Shown here: piece by piece, positions 1-7,518 of the stretch
Numbering within the stretch: position 1 is the stretch's first letter
Layout of the letters: every line of letters begins with the position of its first letter
Assembly (NCBI GenBank): GCA_002502045.1
Contig: DAPE01000009.1
Location: 1-22,574 of the forward strand
Direction: 5' to 3'
DNA length: 22,574 nucleotides
Source of the DNA: Candidatus Parvarchaeota archaeon UBA573
Lineage (GTDB): Archaea > Nanobdellota > Nanobdellia > Parvarchaeales > Parvarchaeaceae
The notes under the pieces: model-generated
The model's input: only the letters and a program-made list of their open reading frames with translations
Database searches by the model: none
What the model was told of the DNA's origin: nothing
Made by a program: the position numbers and the translations under genes

Positions 1-238
1 CTATTTTGTATCCTATGTTATTGCATAAGCTTGAGGATACTGTGAATGGTGAGAAACCGCTACTTGTGAAAGTTATGCTTGATGATGGATTAAAAATACC
101 CATTGAATAGAGGATAACGGCTACTATTACTATGATCAGTATTGCCCAGCCATATGTCATCATGTACTCTAATGCTGATTGTGATCTCCTGCTTGTTAAA
201 AGAGTTAAATCCTTTTTGTTTAAGGCTTTAAATGACAT
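1..238 (-). CDS. Type IV pilin-like precursor with class III signal peptide (copy A, 3' end outside window)
   Basis: Reads outward through the left edge: 79 codons are visible, starting at ATG 238-236. After a short basic leader of about 18 residues comes R-R-S followed by QSALEYMMTYGWAILI and a hydrophobic stretch. Gln at +1 and Glu at +5 of the mature form are the hallmarks of archaeal prepilins processed by a PibD/EppA-type peptidase. The protein is therefore expected to be a pilin or pilin-like surface subunit whose hydrophobic N-terminal helix packs in a filament or anchors it in the membrane. The visible mature part is rich in Ser and Thr (SSSITFTSSGFSPF). It has no ORF-sized neighbour to its left in the window. 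A TATA box at 261-272 lies about 25 nt upstream, so the mRNA is probably leaderless. The same gene recurs in inverted orientation at 22334. Which filament it belongs to cannot be told from this sequence. Confidence 0.85.
   Translation of the reverse strand, partial: MSFKALNKKDLTLLTSRRSQSALEYMMTYGWAILIIVIVAVILYSMGIFNPSSSITFTSSGFSPFTVSSSLCNNIGYKI
96..127 (-). repeat. 32-bp exact repeat within prepilin copy A
   Basis: This 32-bp stretch, coding for the end of the hydrophobic segment (IVAVILYSMGI), is identical at nucleotide level to 22493-22524 in inverted orientation. Third-codon positions match too, whereas the flanking codons differ synonymously. This suggests recent duplication or gene conversion. 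Confidence 0.9.
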
Positions 239-273
239 ATTATTGGATGGAAAGTAAAGGATATAAATATTTC
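219..273 (-). repeat. 55-bp inverted repeat, copy A: promoter plus first prepilin codons
   Basis: Matches 22299-22353 in inverted orientation with a single mismatch (second codon, TCA versus CCA). The first 38 bp, from before the TATA box through the ATG, are exactly identical. It contains the TATA element at 261-272 and codons for M-S/P-F-K-A-L. Similarity stops abruptly upstream of position 273. Confidence 0.92.
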
Positions 274-376
274 GCGGCTTACCTTATAGGCATTATAAAT
301 AATTAGGTAATTTATTTGTTTTTCTATTTTATTTCATTTTGGTAAGTTATTTAACATTTCCTTTACTATATGAATA

Positions 377-1090
377 ATGCAAAATAATGACCCATTTGTG
401 GACGTGGATGTAGGTAATATAATAGATGAATATTTAGAGGAAAAATCAAGGCCCAAAACAATCGGAGCATATTATCCTAGTGAAATAGGCATGTGCATGC
501 GTAGAAGCTATTACTCTTATTTTATATCAAAACCAACGGAAACCAGCGCACTCAGGATATTTGCCCTTGGAAATAACGTCCACGAATTTATAGCCAAGGC
601 CCTTAAAGGGTCAAGTACTTTAGCCGTGGCAGAAGAAGAAAAACCTATAAGGATAACATATGCAGATGAAAACACGAAATTCACAATATACGGTAGGATA
701 GATGATTACATTGAGACAAAAACAGGCAAAAAGATAATAATAGAAGCTAAATCAACTGGCGATATCACAAAAGTAAACGAGCCGGATCCAAAACACAAGA
801 TGCAAATCTCATTGTATTTAGCGGCACAGAAAGCAGATTACGGCCTTTTAGTCTATGCAGACAAGAAAAACTTAGAGATAAAACAGTTCAAGGTAGAATA
901 CAACGAAGAAGAGTACAAAAAAGTGATGCAAAGATTCAAAGACCTAGATTACCATTTAAGGAATGAGATATTACCGCCCGCTGAATATTATTTTGACAAT
1001 AAAAAAGTCTGGGAATGCAAGTACTGTCCTTATTACAAAGAATGCATGCAGGCTTTGGCGGATTCAAATTCTTTGGAGAATTATCAATGA
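377..1090 (+). CDS. Cas4-like PD-(D/E)XK nuclease with Fe-S cluster cysteines
   Basis: A RecB/Cas4-type nuclease of 237 residues, the usual size for stand-alone Cas4. Visible family signatures are Cys40 in EIGMCMRRSYY, His69, the active-site Asp109 in YGRIDDYIE, Glu123-x-Lys125 in IIEAKST, the QxxxY motif at Gln143-Tyr147, and three C-terminal cysteines, C214-x2-C217-x5-C223. Four cysteines in this layout bind a [4Fe-4S] cluster in Cas4 proteins. The family has metal-dependent exonuclease activity on single-stranded DNA ends. No CRISPR array or other cas gene is in the window, so a role in DNA repair or processing is more likely than spacer acquisition, although a distant cas locus cannot be excluded. 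A TATA-like element at 347-355 sits about 26 nt before ATG 377, consistent with leaderless expression. An out-of-frame ATG at 370 stops after five codons. It ends 4 bp from the convergent sufU. Confidence 0.85.
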   Translation: MQNNDPFVDVDVGNIIDEYLEEKSRPKTIGAYYPSEIGMCMRRSYYSYFISKPTETSALRIFALGNNVHEFIAKALKGSSTLAVAEEEKPIRITYADENTKFTIYGRIDDYIETKTGKKIIIEAKSTGDITKVNEPDPKHKMQISLYLAAQKADYGLLVYADKKNLEIKQFKVEYNEEEYKKVMQRFKDLDYHLRNEILPPAEYYFDNKKVWECKYCPYYKECMQALADSNSLENYQ

Positions 1091-1094
1091 AAGA

Positions 1095-1472
1095 TTAGCT
1101 GCCTTTAACTTCTTTGTATACCTTTTTTACAGCGTCTAATCCAACAGTAGCGCATTTTACTCTTGAAATACTTATATCTTCAATACCTAATAGACTTTCA
1201 ACGTCTTTTAGTTCCATTTTTTCTATTTCCTTTAAAGGTTTCCCGATCAAGAAACTGCATAATTTTGACAATGAGACTGTTGAGATTACACATCCTTTAC
1301 CGTCGAAAGACGCATCTTTTACTATTCCATTTTCAACGTCTAGATAAACTGAAAACTTATCCCCGCAGGAAGGGGAATATCCATTCTCAGAGTAATTATA
1401 TTTACTAAGTTTCCCATAATGCTCTGGGTTTCTGTATAGCTCTACCAACTCATAAAATTTATCGTCTTCCAT
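1095..1472 (-). CDS. sufU: SufU-type iron-sulfur cluster assembly protein
   Basis: A 125-residue IscU/SufU-fold protein. The three conserved cysteines and the conserved aspartate are present: Cys36 and Asp38 in PSCGDKF, Cys61 in DGKGCVIS and Cys107 in RVKCATVGLDA. The GKGC-x-I-S segment and the N-terminal YRNPEHYGKL are typical of SufU. SufU proteins accept persulfide sulfur from the desulfurase SufS, usually as zinc-bound sulfurtransferases, and some act as Fe-S scaffolds. The length is close to the compact end of the family. Its start overlaps the end of sufS by 14 bp on the same strand, so the two are translationally linked and form a desulfurase/acceptor pair. No sufBCD genes are in the window. 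The start ATG 1472 gives MEDDKFYELV, which agrees with the family N-terminus. Confidence 0.92.
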   Translation of the reverse strand: MEDDKFYELVELYRNPEHYGKLSKYNYSENGYSPSCGDKFSVYLDVENGIVKDASFDGKGCVISTVSLSKLCSFLIGKPLKEIEKMELKDVESLLGIEDISISRVKCATVGLDAVKKVYKEVKGS

Positions 1473-2676
1473 ATTTCACTGCTATATTATTTAATTCCTC
1501 TATGAAAATATCTATTTCCTCTTTTGTGTTGTAAAAGTAAAGACTTGCCCTTGCGGCTCCATCTAATTTTAGCCTGTCTTCTATCAAAGGCTGAGCACAA
1601 TGGAAACCAGATCTAACTGCGATTCCTTTTTTATCTAGAAGATAGGCAGTGTCATGTGAATGCAATCCAATTACATTAAAAGAAAAAATTCCACTAAATC
1701 TTCTGCTCTTTCCACTGTATACCTCTACGTTTTTAAGTTCTTTTGCCTTCTCATACAGGTAAGTGGTAAGCTCATTTTCATATTTTTCTATGTTTTCCAT
1801 ACCTACTTTGTTTAGATAATCAACCGCCAAACCTAATCCATAAGCCCCTTCAATATTTTGTGTGCCTGCTTCAAAAAGATTCGGAGTGTTTTCATAGATT
1901 ACTTTTGATAGACTAACATCCTTTATCATTTCACCCCCTGTTAAGAATGGCTTTAGATTTTCTGCTATGTCTTTTTTTATGTATAAAACACCTATACCGA
2001 ATGGAGCAAGCATTTTATGGCCGGAAAATGCAACAAAATCTGCGCCAATGTTTTTAATATCGAATGGAATGTGAGGAACGGACTGGGCCGCATCTATTAA
2101 CACTAGGGAACCCTGCTCATGTGCAAGCCTAGTTATTTCCTTTATGTCGTTTATTGTTCCGGTGACATTTGAAGCGTGGGTCAGTGCAACCAGGCGGGTA
2201 TTTTTCGGCAGCTTCTTGTAATAATCCATGTCTAACTCATAATCATCTGATACTGAAACTATATCTACATTTACTCCTTTTTCTTTTAGCTGCAGCCATG
2301 GCAGAAGATTTGAATGATGCTCCATATAAGTAGTTGAAACTCTGTCCCCTTTTTTAAATGGAAAAGAAAATGAAACCAGATTTATTGCTTCTGTTGTATT
2401 CCTTACGAAAACTATCTCTTCCGGCTCTGCATTTATGAAATCAGCAACCTTTTTTCTCGCTTCATTGTAATTTTTTGTTGCTTCTTCAGCTAAACTGTGT
2501 ATGCTCCTTATCGGATTTGCATTGATATTTTCATAGAAATATTTAATTCCGTTTATAACGGTTGAAGGCTTCTGTGAAGTAGCCGCATTATCTAAGTATA
2601 CTAATTTATTGCCATTGATTTCCTTGCTCAAAATTGGAAAATCCTTACGTATTTTTTCTACATCAATATTACTCAT
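1459..2676 (-). CDS. sufS: Cysteine desulfurase SufS (class II, PLP-dependent)
   Basis: A full-length 405-residue class V aminotransferase-fold enzyme. It removes sulfur from L-cysteine, giving alanine and an enzyme-bound persulfide for Fe-S cluster building in the cytosol. Diagnostic positions are Asp195-x-x-Gln198 in LIDAAQS and His120 in YMEHHSN (PLP contacts), Lys221 in FSGHKMLAPFGIG (Schiff-base lysine), and Cys360 in RSGFHCAQPL, the persulfide cysteine in the class II context. The first residues, DVEKIRKDFPIL, match SufS N-termini. A TATA box at 2698-2709 lies about 25 nt upstream of ATG 2676, so this is the first, leaderless gene of a two-gene sufS-sufU operon, and it is separately promoted from nnrE upstream. 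Confidence 0.96.
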   Translation of the reverse strand: MSNIDVEKIRKDFPILSKEINGNKLVYLDNAATSQKPSTVINGIKYFYENINANPIRSIHSLAEEATKNYNEARKKVADFINAEPEEIVFVRNTTEAINLVSFSFPFKKGDRVSTTYMEHHSNLLPWLQLKEKGVNVDIVSVSDDYELDMDYYKKLPKNTRLVALTHASNVTGTINDIKEITRLAHEQGSLVLIDAAQSVPHIPFDIKNIGADFVAFSGHKMLAPFGIGVLYIKKDIAENLKPFLTGGEMIKDVSLSKVIYENTPNLFEAGTQNIEGAYGLGLAVDYLNKVGMENIEKYENELTTYLYEKAKELKNVEVYSGKSRRFSGIFSFNVIGLHSHDTAYLLDKKGIAVRSGFHCAQPLIEDRLKLDGAARASLYFYNTKEEIDIFIEELNNIAVKYGRR

Positions 2677-2720
2677 AGCACTACCTATACATTATTATTT
2701 ATAAATATAACGCCGTTATA

Positions 2721-3359
2721 TTAATCCAATAAATCTAAAACTGAAATCTTTCCGCAAATTGACAAAGCCGTTTGATTTTCAAAAGCTTTTTTCATAGCAA
2801 GCATGGTAAGTGTAAAATCGGATTTTACTGCTTTCTTAAATTCTCCTGTGTCACCATTCATTCCTGTTGGTATGTCTATGCTGATTTTCTTAGCCTGTGA
2901 ATTATTTATTAAATCAATTAAATCGGATACTAAAGGTGGCAGCTCTCCATGGAAACCCATACCAAATATACCTACAACTAAAAGATCAGCATTGGAAACG
3001 CTGTCTTTTATTTTAATTAAATCTGCAGGATCAGAAAGGAATTTTACAGGAACGCTTTTTGTATCATTTAGAAGGTGGATAAAGTTGTCTGACTCTTCCT
3101 TTAAACTATCAGGTTTGCCAACGACAAAAACCTCTAAATCAAAATGATTTAAATTAAACAGATGAAACGCTGTAGATAGTGTATCGCCGCCATTATTTCC
3201 AGGCCCTGCTATGAAAACTGCCTTCTTGAATACTAAGTTTTTAACAATAAAATCCGATGCGAGATGCCCAGCGGTGTCTATCATCTTTTCTTCTGTCATC
3301 CCTTTTCTTATTGCTTCCTGCTCTATTTTCCTTATATCGTCTATGCTGTAGTATTCCAT
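2721..3359 (-). CDS. nnrE: NAD(P)H-hydrate epimerase (YjeF N-terminal domain)
   Basis: A 212-residue protein that corresponds to the YjeF_N domain alone. The family interconverts R and S forms of hydrated, damaged NAD(P)H so that a dehydratase (NnrD) can repair them. Key signatures are FIAGPGNNGGDTLSTAFHL at about residues 49-67, the glycine-rich nucleotide-binding loop, and SIDIPTGMNGDTG at 160-172, which carries the conserved catalytic Asp162. The C-terminal CGKISVLD matches the CGxVxVVDIG ending of the family. The usual Asp before the LFGTGL motif is replaced (VVGIFGMGFHGELP). The NnrD dehydratase domain, often fused, is absent here and elsewhere in the window. It lies 44 bp upstream of sufS on the same strand. 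Its own promoter is less clear than others in the window. Confidence 0.88.
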   Translation of the reverse strand: MEYYSIDDIRKIEQEAIRKGMTEEKMIDTAGHLASDFIVKNLVFKKAVFIAGPGNNGGDTLSTAFHLFNLNHFDLEVFVVGKPDSLKEESDNFIHLLNDTKSVPVKFLSDPADLIKIKDSVSNADLLVVGIFGMGFHGELPPLVSDLIDLINNSQAKKISIDIPTGMNGDTGEFKKAVKSDFTLTMLAMKKAFENQTALSICGKISVLDLLD

Positions 3360-3467
3360 GTTTTATATACTGCAGTAATTCTATTAATTTGTAGTTGTGG
3401 CCTTTGTATAATTTGGATATAAATAAAATCTAGAAAGTGTTTGCTTACGTTATAGCTAAAATATAAT

Positions 3468-4604
3468 TTAAATTGCTATGTGCAGATAAACTGAAGCAAG
3501 ATGTCCTACTAGGAAAGTCACAAACGCAGCAGTTAAACTAAGAAGCAACGCTCTTCCAACATACCTAAAGACTTTCTCATTGGAGTTTAATGCTATTATC
3601 AGCGACGTAAAGGCAATTGCTATTGAAGCTAAGACAACTGATATGACTAAGTTGTAGTAAGTGTTAGATTTTATAATGGAACCTATAAGGAAACTTATCA
3701 GCGGGATAATTGCACCGAATACATAAAAAACGCCTACATACAAAGCATCCTTGAATGGATTCACAGAATCGTTGCTTGTGTAAACCTTGCCATTCCCACC
3801 TATAAAATTCTTTAAAGGGTTGTCTCTTTCGCGCTCAAGCACTTTATAAACTGGATCTTTTTCCTTTTTTAATTTTAATATCAAATCCTCCAAGCCTTTG
3901 TCAAATTTTTTATAGTTCAAGGAATGCCTCTCTAAATCCTCCTTTAATCTTTCTTTAGCAACCTGTAACTCCAGCTCTAAGCGGTTTATTCCGCTGAACT
4001 CCAGATCTTTTTCAGATTTTGAAGAAAGATAGGCACCAACGGCCATTGAAATCGTGCCTGATAAACCTACTATGGTACCAGCAACTGCGATAAGCAGGTT
4101 GTTATGTATAGCTCCTGTGAAACCTGCGACTGCGGCCAAGACCTCTACTAATCCATCATTCATCCCAAAAACTACATCTCTTATGTGGGATAACACGCCG
4201 CTCTCCCAGGATTCCTTTTTAAGTAACCTTTCCTGATACATCTCTTCCACTAAATAGTCCACGACTTTTTCTCTTTGTTTGTTTGGAATATCTTGAAAAA
4301 CCTTTGATAGATCCGACATCTTTCTTGTTTCAAGGGAATTTATCAAGCTTAATGTTAAGCCGCTACCAAATAGCCTTCTTAGCAGGACAAAAAGGAAAAC
4401 TTCAACTTTGTTTTTATTTTCCTTGACGGATATGTTCAGTTCTTTGTATATCTCTGTCCATACCTTAATGTGCTTTACGTCAAGCTCTTTAAGCTCCTTG
4501 AGCTTCTTTTTCATCTCTTTGTTTCTTTCAAGTCTCTCAAGTTTTGAATAAAGCTGATAAGACAATCGTTCTGAGTTCAAAACCTTTTTTATTTCATCCG
4601 ACAT
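3468..4604 (-). CDS. Ferritin-like/VIT1 fusion membrane transporter (MbfA-like, iron or manganese)
   Basis: A 378-residue protein with two parts. Residues 1-130 are a charged helical region resembling a rubrerythrin/ferritin-like module (SERLSYQLYSKLE, then D42-x-x-H45). Residues about 138-378 are a VIT1/CCC1 transporter domain with the signature VVFGMNDGLVEVLAAVAG at 144-161, a second helix to about 193, a long charged cytoplasmic insert at about 195-285, and three C-terminal membrane segments at about 288-312, 318-340 and 350-376. Proteins of this architecture (MbfA) export or sequester Fe2+ or Mn2+. Ligands in the N-terminal module appear incomplete: Asp replaces the usual Glu of ExxH, so iron oxidation there is doubtful. 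A TATA box at 4626-4640 lies about 27 nt before ATG 4604. The proximity to sufS/sufU may reflect iron handling, but no shared transcript is evident. Confidence 0.85.
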   Translation of the reverse strand: MSDEIKKVLNSERLSYQLYSKLERLERNKEMKKKLKELKELDVKHIKVWTEIYKELNISVKENKNKVEVFLFVLLRRLFGSGLTLSLINSLETRKMSDLSKVFQDIPNKQREKVVDYLVEEMYQERLLKKESWESGVLSHIRDVVFGMNDGLVEVLAAVAGFTGAIHNNLLIAVAGTIVGLSGTISMAVGAYLSSKSEKDLEFSGINRLELELQVAKERLKEDLERHSLNYKKFDKGLEDLILKLKKEKDPVYKVLERERDNPLKNFIGGNGKVYTSNDSVNPFKDALYVGVFYVFGAIIPLISFLIGSIIKSNTYYNLVISVVLASIAIAFTSLIIALNSNEKVFRYVGRALLLSLTAAFVTFLVGHLASVYLHIAI

Positions 4605-4645
4605 GATTAATCAAAACCTACCTTTAAAATATAAATTTATTCTAA

Positions 4646-4981
4646 CTAGCCGGTAAATGGATGGGTCGGCTTAGACTTGTCAAAAAATCCCTTGTACTTG
4701 TCCCATATCTGCTGGCCGGCCTCTTGCGAAAGAATATCTGTTACTGTTTCTGGCCGCATGAAAACACCCTGCGCTTGTATAAGTCCATTAAAACGTACTA
4801 TAACAAAATCATCGTCTTTTGGATTTACATTCCCTATCTCGCATGTTATTATGTTATTATCCCACATTTCTATGACTGCTTTTTGTTTTTTATCCACGTT
4901 TTTAGAATTGTTTTTGTTAATTACCTTAACGATCTTTCCAATGTGATAAAATACCAATTCCTTTGCTTTTTTTTCTTCCAT
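4646..4981 (-). CDS. Small hypothetical protein, predicted soluble beta-rich
   Basis: A 111-residue protein I do not recognise. It has a charged N-terminus, then short alternating beta-like stretches (AVIEMWDNNIITCEIGNV and DDDFVIVRFNGLIQAQGVFM), and an acidic/aromatic C-terminal helix around QIWDKYKGFF. There is no signal peptide or membrane segment. A TATA box at 5001-5010 sits 25 nt upstream of ATG 4981, as in other leaderless genes of the window, which supports this strand over the overlapping opposite-strand frames. It ends 41 bp before the transporter gene start. The VRFNG/GVFM pattern could fit a small SH3-like barrel, but this is a guess. Confidence 0.7.
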   Translation of the reverse strand: MEEKKAKELVFYHIGKIVKVINKNNSKNVDKKQKAVIEMWDNNIITCEIGNVNPKDDDFVIVRFNGLIQAQGVFMRPETVTDILSQEAGQQIWDKYKGFFDKSKPTHPFTG

Positions 4982-5134
4982 CTTAATAAACTATAATTTT
5001 TTTAATATTAAACGCTATTGTTTATTGCAATTTATGCTTTATTAACCTTGTCTAAAAATTATATTTAAGGAATATTAAATAGCTTTTCGCAGGGGTTTAA
5101 ATATAAATATGACAAAAGGTATTACTTCTTTATT

Positions 5135-5452
5135 GTGGAAACAAAGCCTTTTGTGAAAAAACAAAATGTGATGAGGAATACTGACATAACTGCTGAACCT
5201 GGCAAAGAATTTGTGTTTAGGTTAAAAGATGGAAAAGAAGTTGGCAGGGCCGGCACATTAAATGGCTTTGAAAGCCTGATAAGGACTTTGCCTTCGGACT
5301 CTTTGGAATTTCATAATAATGGAAAACACTTTTCAGCTTGGCTACGTTACCTCAAGCAGGATAAAATCGCAAATGCGTTTGACAGGATAGACTCAAAAGG
5401 AGAACTATTAAGAAAAGACTTATTAAATGCTATAAAACTTAATAAATTATAA
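5135..5452 (+). CDS. DUF5752-like small protein
   Basis: A 105-residue soluble protein starting with GTG. The arrangement F-V-F-R-L-K-D-G, then SLIRTLPSDSLEFHNNGKHFSAWLRYL, then a helical end resembles DUF5752 proteins, in which a strand is followed by a segment of the type SxEFHxxRGDFxxWL. Those are widespread in archaea and of unknown function. The first ATG after the TATA box (5109) is out of frame and runs only 15 codons, so GTG 5135, about 30 nt from the TATA box at 5096-5107, is the best start. Its last 6 bp overlap the end of the convergent gene on the minus strand. The family assignment is from recall of the pattern only. Confidence 0.72.
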   Translation: METKPFVKKQNVMRNTDITAEPGKEFVFRLKDGKEVGRAGTLNGFESLIRTLPSDSLEFHNNGKHFSAWLRYLKQDKIANAFDRIDSKGELLRKDLLNAIKLNKL

Positions 5453-5752
5453 TTTACAGTCTAAAGTAGAATTATAGCCGTGTGGATAATCCAACATAAA
5501 AACTTTCTTCCCGTCTTTAGCTTTGCAGGAATAAACATAGAAAGGAATAGAATCGGACCAGCCTTGATATCTTCTCTTGTCAATCTCTACGAACCCCCTC
5601 AACGCAAGTTTTAAAGCCTTTATATAATTCAATTTAATCTCTTCAAATTCTTGTGTAGCTTTGTTATAGACTTTGACTTTATGTCCTGTTATATAAGTCT
5701 TATCCAATAAACTATCCAAATTTGGATTGTACCAAATTGACATTCTTGTCAT
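5447..5752 (-). CDS. Small hypothetical protein
   Basis: A 101-residue protein of unknown family: MTRMSIWYNPNLDSLL, then a mixed region with a KVYNKATQEFEEIKLNY segment, and a C-terminal stretch VFMLDYPHGYNSTLDCKL. There is no membrane segment. The reading frame extends to a TTG at 5770. However, the TATA box at 5773-5782 would place transcription within that extension, and ATG 5752 is the expected 25 nt downstream, so 5752 is preferred. The tail overlaps the convergent DUF5752-like gene by 6 bp. Nothing in the sequence gives a function. Confidence 0.65.
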   Translation of the reverse strand: MTRMSIWYNPNLDSLLDKTYITGHKVKVYNKATQEFEEIKLNYIKALKLALRGFVEIDKRRYQGWSDSIPFYVYSCKAKDGKKVFMLDYPHGYNSTLDCKL

Positions 5753-5772
5753 AAAATTTGATGAAAACAACT

Positions 5773-5782
5773 AATATTTAAA
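5773..5782 (-). promoter_or_regulatory. TATA box that decides the start at 5752
   Basis: AATATTTAAA, read on the minus strand as TTTAAATATT, with its centre about 26 nt upstream of ATG 5752. It argues against the in-frame TTG at 5770 as start. Confidence 0.6.
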
Positions 5783-5899
5783 CCTTTATTTGCATTTTTA
5801 CATGAAAAGACCATTAACTTAAGATTATTGCTTATTAAACAAACCTCAAAATAGTAAATATAGATAGCCTTTCAATTCTTAAAAATCTTTTAATCAACA

Positions 5900-7198
5900 C
5901 TAATTGGTAAGGTTTAATTCTTCTTTTATTATAAGCTCTGCCTTGTTTATTATTGATGGAGAAAAGGCAATGTTTAATTCCCTTGTTCTACCGTATCTCC
6001 CGTGGCTTTTTATACGGGACATTACCAAAGAATTATAATCCATGTCTGCAATCAAATCTGAAACTCTTCTAAATGTCAAACTTTTCAGGCCAAATTTATC
6101 TGAAAGCTTTAAGTATGCATCATAAACCTCGCCGCTGTATACTTTTCCCATTCTTTTAGTTCTTGCGACTGAGATTATAGAGAGAAGAATACATTTACTC
6201 TGCCTAGTCATTGATTTTATCATGCCTTCAGTTATGTTTTGCTCAAGTGATTCCGCTGCTGTATCAAGTTCTTCTTCAGTTATTATTGATTTCCCCAGCT
6301 GCTGTGTTCTCTCACCGGCAACCTTCAACAAGTCCAAAGCTTTTCTTATGTCACCGTGCTCCTGGGCAACCATTGCAGCGCATTTCCTTAAAACCCCTTC
6401 ATTCAATGCATTATCATAAAATGCATCTTTAGAGCGGTTTAATAGAATATCAAATATTTCATCTGCATTGTAAGGCCTGAATATTATCTCTACAGGATTC
6501 AAAGAGCTCCTTACTCTCTGATCTAATGATGCTTTAAGATCGATGTTGTTTGAAATTCCGATTATTGCGATCTTTGCGTGTTTCAAGGATTCATTCAACC
6601 TCAAAAGGCTGTATAATACTCCATCGCCTGCATGCTGTATAAGCTTCTCTATTTCATCCAATACTAGTATAAGATATGTACTCTCTGCATCTATGGTTTT
6701 GACAAGTCTTTTGTATAGGCTGTTAACTGAAAGGCCGCTTTCCGGGACATTTATATTGAAGACAGCACAGAGATTTGCAATAAGCCTGTATTCAGTGTTA
6801 TTGTTTTCCAGTCTGCAGTTTATGTAAACCGGAAGCACGTTCGCTTTTTTCTCTTCTGCCGAACTTGCCAATTTTTTAGCAACAAATTTTGTTACCAAAG
6901 ACTTGCCTGTTCCTGAAAAGCCGTATACCAACACATTGGAGATTCCTTCAAACAACAGACTTGGGGCCATTATCCTTGAAAGAGTTGCTATTTCATTGTT
7001 CCTGTGCATTATGCCTTCCGGGACAAATGAAGAAGACAACACATCTTTGTTCTTGAATATGCGCTTGCTGGTAAGAAACTCATTGAATATGGCAATAGGA
7101 TCAACGTTGCTTATTTTATCTGTATCTGTTTTCTGGAAAAAATCATTATTGGATTGAAAGGCTTCCATATGTTCGTAAATTATTCTATCTTTACTCAT
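5900..7198 (-). CDS. cdc6: Orc1/Cdc6 replication initiator (AAA+ ATPase with winged helix)
   Basis: A 432-residue protein of standard archaeal Orc1/Cdc6 length. The N-terminal AAA+ module has Walker A GFSGTGKS (93-100), Walker B LVLDEIE (178-184), sensor 1 IIGISNN (212-218) and the sensor 2 arginine in GDIRKALDLL (282-291). The last 110 residues or so form the winged-helix DNA-binding domain, including the segment SLTFRRVSDLIADMDYNSLV (373-392). The family binds origin recognition boxes, bends and opens origin DNA, and recruits MCM. The gene faces away from a non-coding gap at 7199-7620 that carries ORB-like repeats, the usual arrangement of an initiator beside its own origin. An AT-rich TATA-like stretch at about 7216-7225 precedes ATG 7198. 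The N-terminal 60 residues before the EGIMHRNNEI motif are somewhat long and low in similarity to what I recall. Confidence 0.95.
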   Translation of the reverse strand: MSKDRIIYEHMEAFQSNNDFFQKTDTDKISNVDPIAIFNEFLTSKRIFKNKDVLSSSFVPEGIMHRNNEIATLSRIMAPSLLFEGISNVLVYGFSGTGKSLVTKFVAKKLASSAEEKKANVLPVYINCRLENNNTEYRLIANLCAVFNINVPESGLSVNSLYKRLVKTIDAESTYLILVLDEIEKLIQHAGDGVLYSLLRLNESLKHAKIAIIGISNNIDLKASLDQRVRSSLNPVEIIFRPYNADEIFDILLNRSKDAFYDNALNEGVLRKCAAMVAQEHGDIRKALDLLKVAGERTQQLGKSIITEEELDTAAESLEQNITEGMIKSMTRQSKCILLSIISVARTKRMGKVYSGEVYDAYLKLSDKFGLKSLTFRRVSDLIADMDYNSLVMSRIKSHGRYGRTRELNIAFSPSIINKAELIIKEELNLTN

Positions 7199-7414
7199 TT
7201 AAATAACTATTATTAATTTTAATTATGTCATTCTAATTATATAAACTTAATCACAGTGATTGAAACATAATTTTGCTTTATAAATTCATTTAACTAAAAA
7301 CACAGAGACACCTACGTTTCTTATGGAGAATCATCTAAATAATTTTTTATACTGTTTAATCCTATATATATCTATATATTCTATATAGAATTATAATAAA
7401 TATAATAATAAGGC

Positions 7415-7436
7415 TTCCATAGGAAATATAGGGGTG
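7415..7436 (+). repeat. ORB-like element 1
   Basis: TTCCATAGGAAATATAGGGG followed by TG. It has a near-palindromic core TTCCATAGGAA and a G-string two bases further than in element 3. Its start is exactly 22 bp (two helical turns) before element 2. Confidence 0.82.
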
Positions 7437-7450
7437 TTCCATAGGAAATA
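7437..7450 (+). repeat. ORB-like element 2, lacking the G-string (mini-ORB-like)
   Basis: TTCCATAGGAAATA, identical to the cores of elements 1 and 3 but followed by ATTTTCATC instead of a GGGG tract. It directly abuts element 1 in the same orientation. Confidence 0.78.
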
Positions 7451-7498
7451 ATTTTCATCAAAGCAGCTCGATTGTAAGTCAAATGCAACGACGGTTTG

Positions 7499-7518
7499 TT
7501 CCATAGGAAATAGGGGTG
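7499..7518 (+). repeat. ORB-like element 3
   Basis: TTCCATAGGAAATAGGGGTG in the same orientation as the other two. The G-string is 2 bp closer to the core than in element 1. The GGGGT here pairs with ACCCC at 7526-7530 to give a small inverted repeat around the origin edge. Confidence 0.8.

Noticed and set aside
370..387. ATG at 370, just before the Cas4-like start
   Set aside because: Out of frame and stops after five codons; the ATG at 377 fits both the TATA spacing and the family N-terminus.
377..1090. Cas4-like gene as evidence for a CRISPR locus
   Set aside because: No direct-repeat array with regular spacers and no other cas gene was seen anywhere in the window.
1114..1408. Plus-strand open frames over sufU
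   Set aside because: They lie opposite a gene with all SufU motifs and show no protein-like pattern of their own.
4661..4996. Plus-strand frames opposite the 111-residue hypothetical gene
   Set aside because: The minus-strand frame has a well-placed TATA box and a balanced, charged composition; the opposite frames read as low-complexity shadows.
5109..5156. Leaderless ATG at 5109 just after a TATA box
   Set aside because: Only 15 codons and it overlaps the TATA box; the GTG at 5135 opens the conserved frame.
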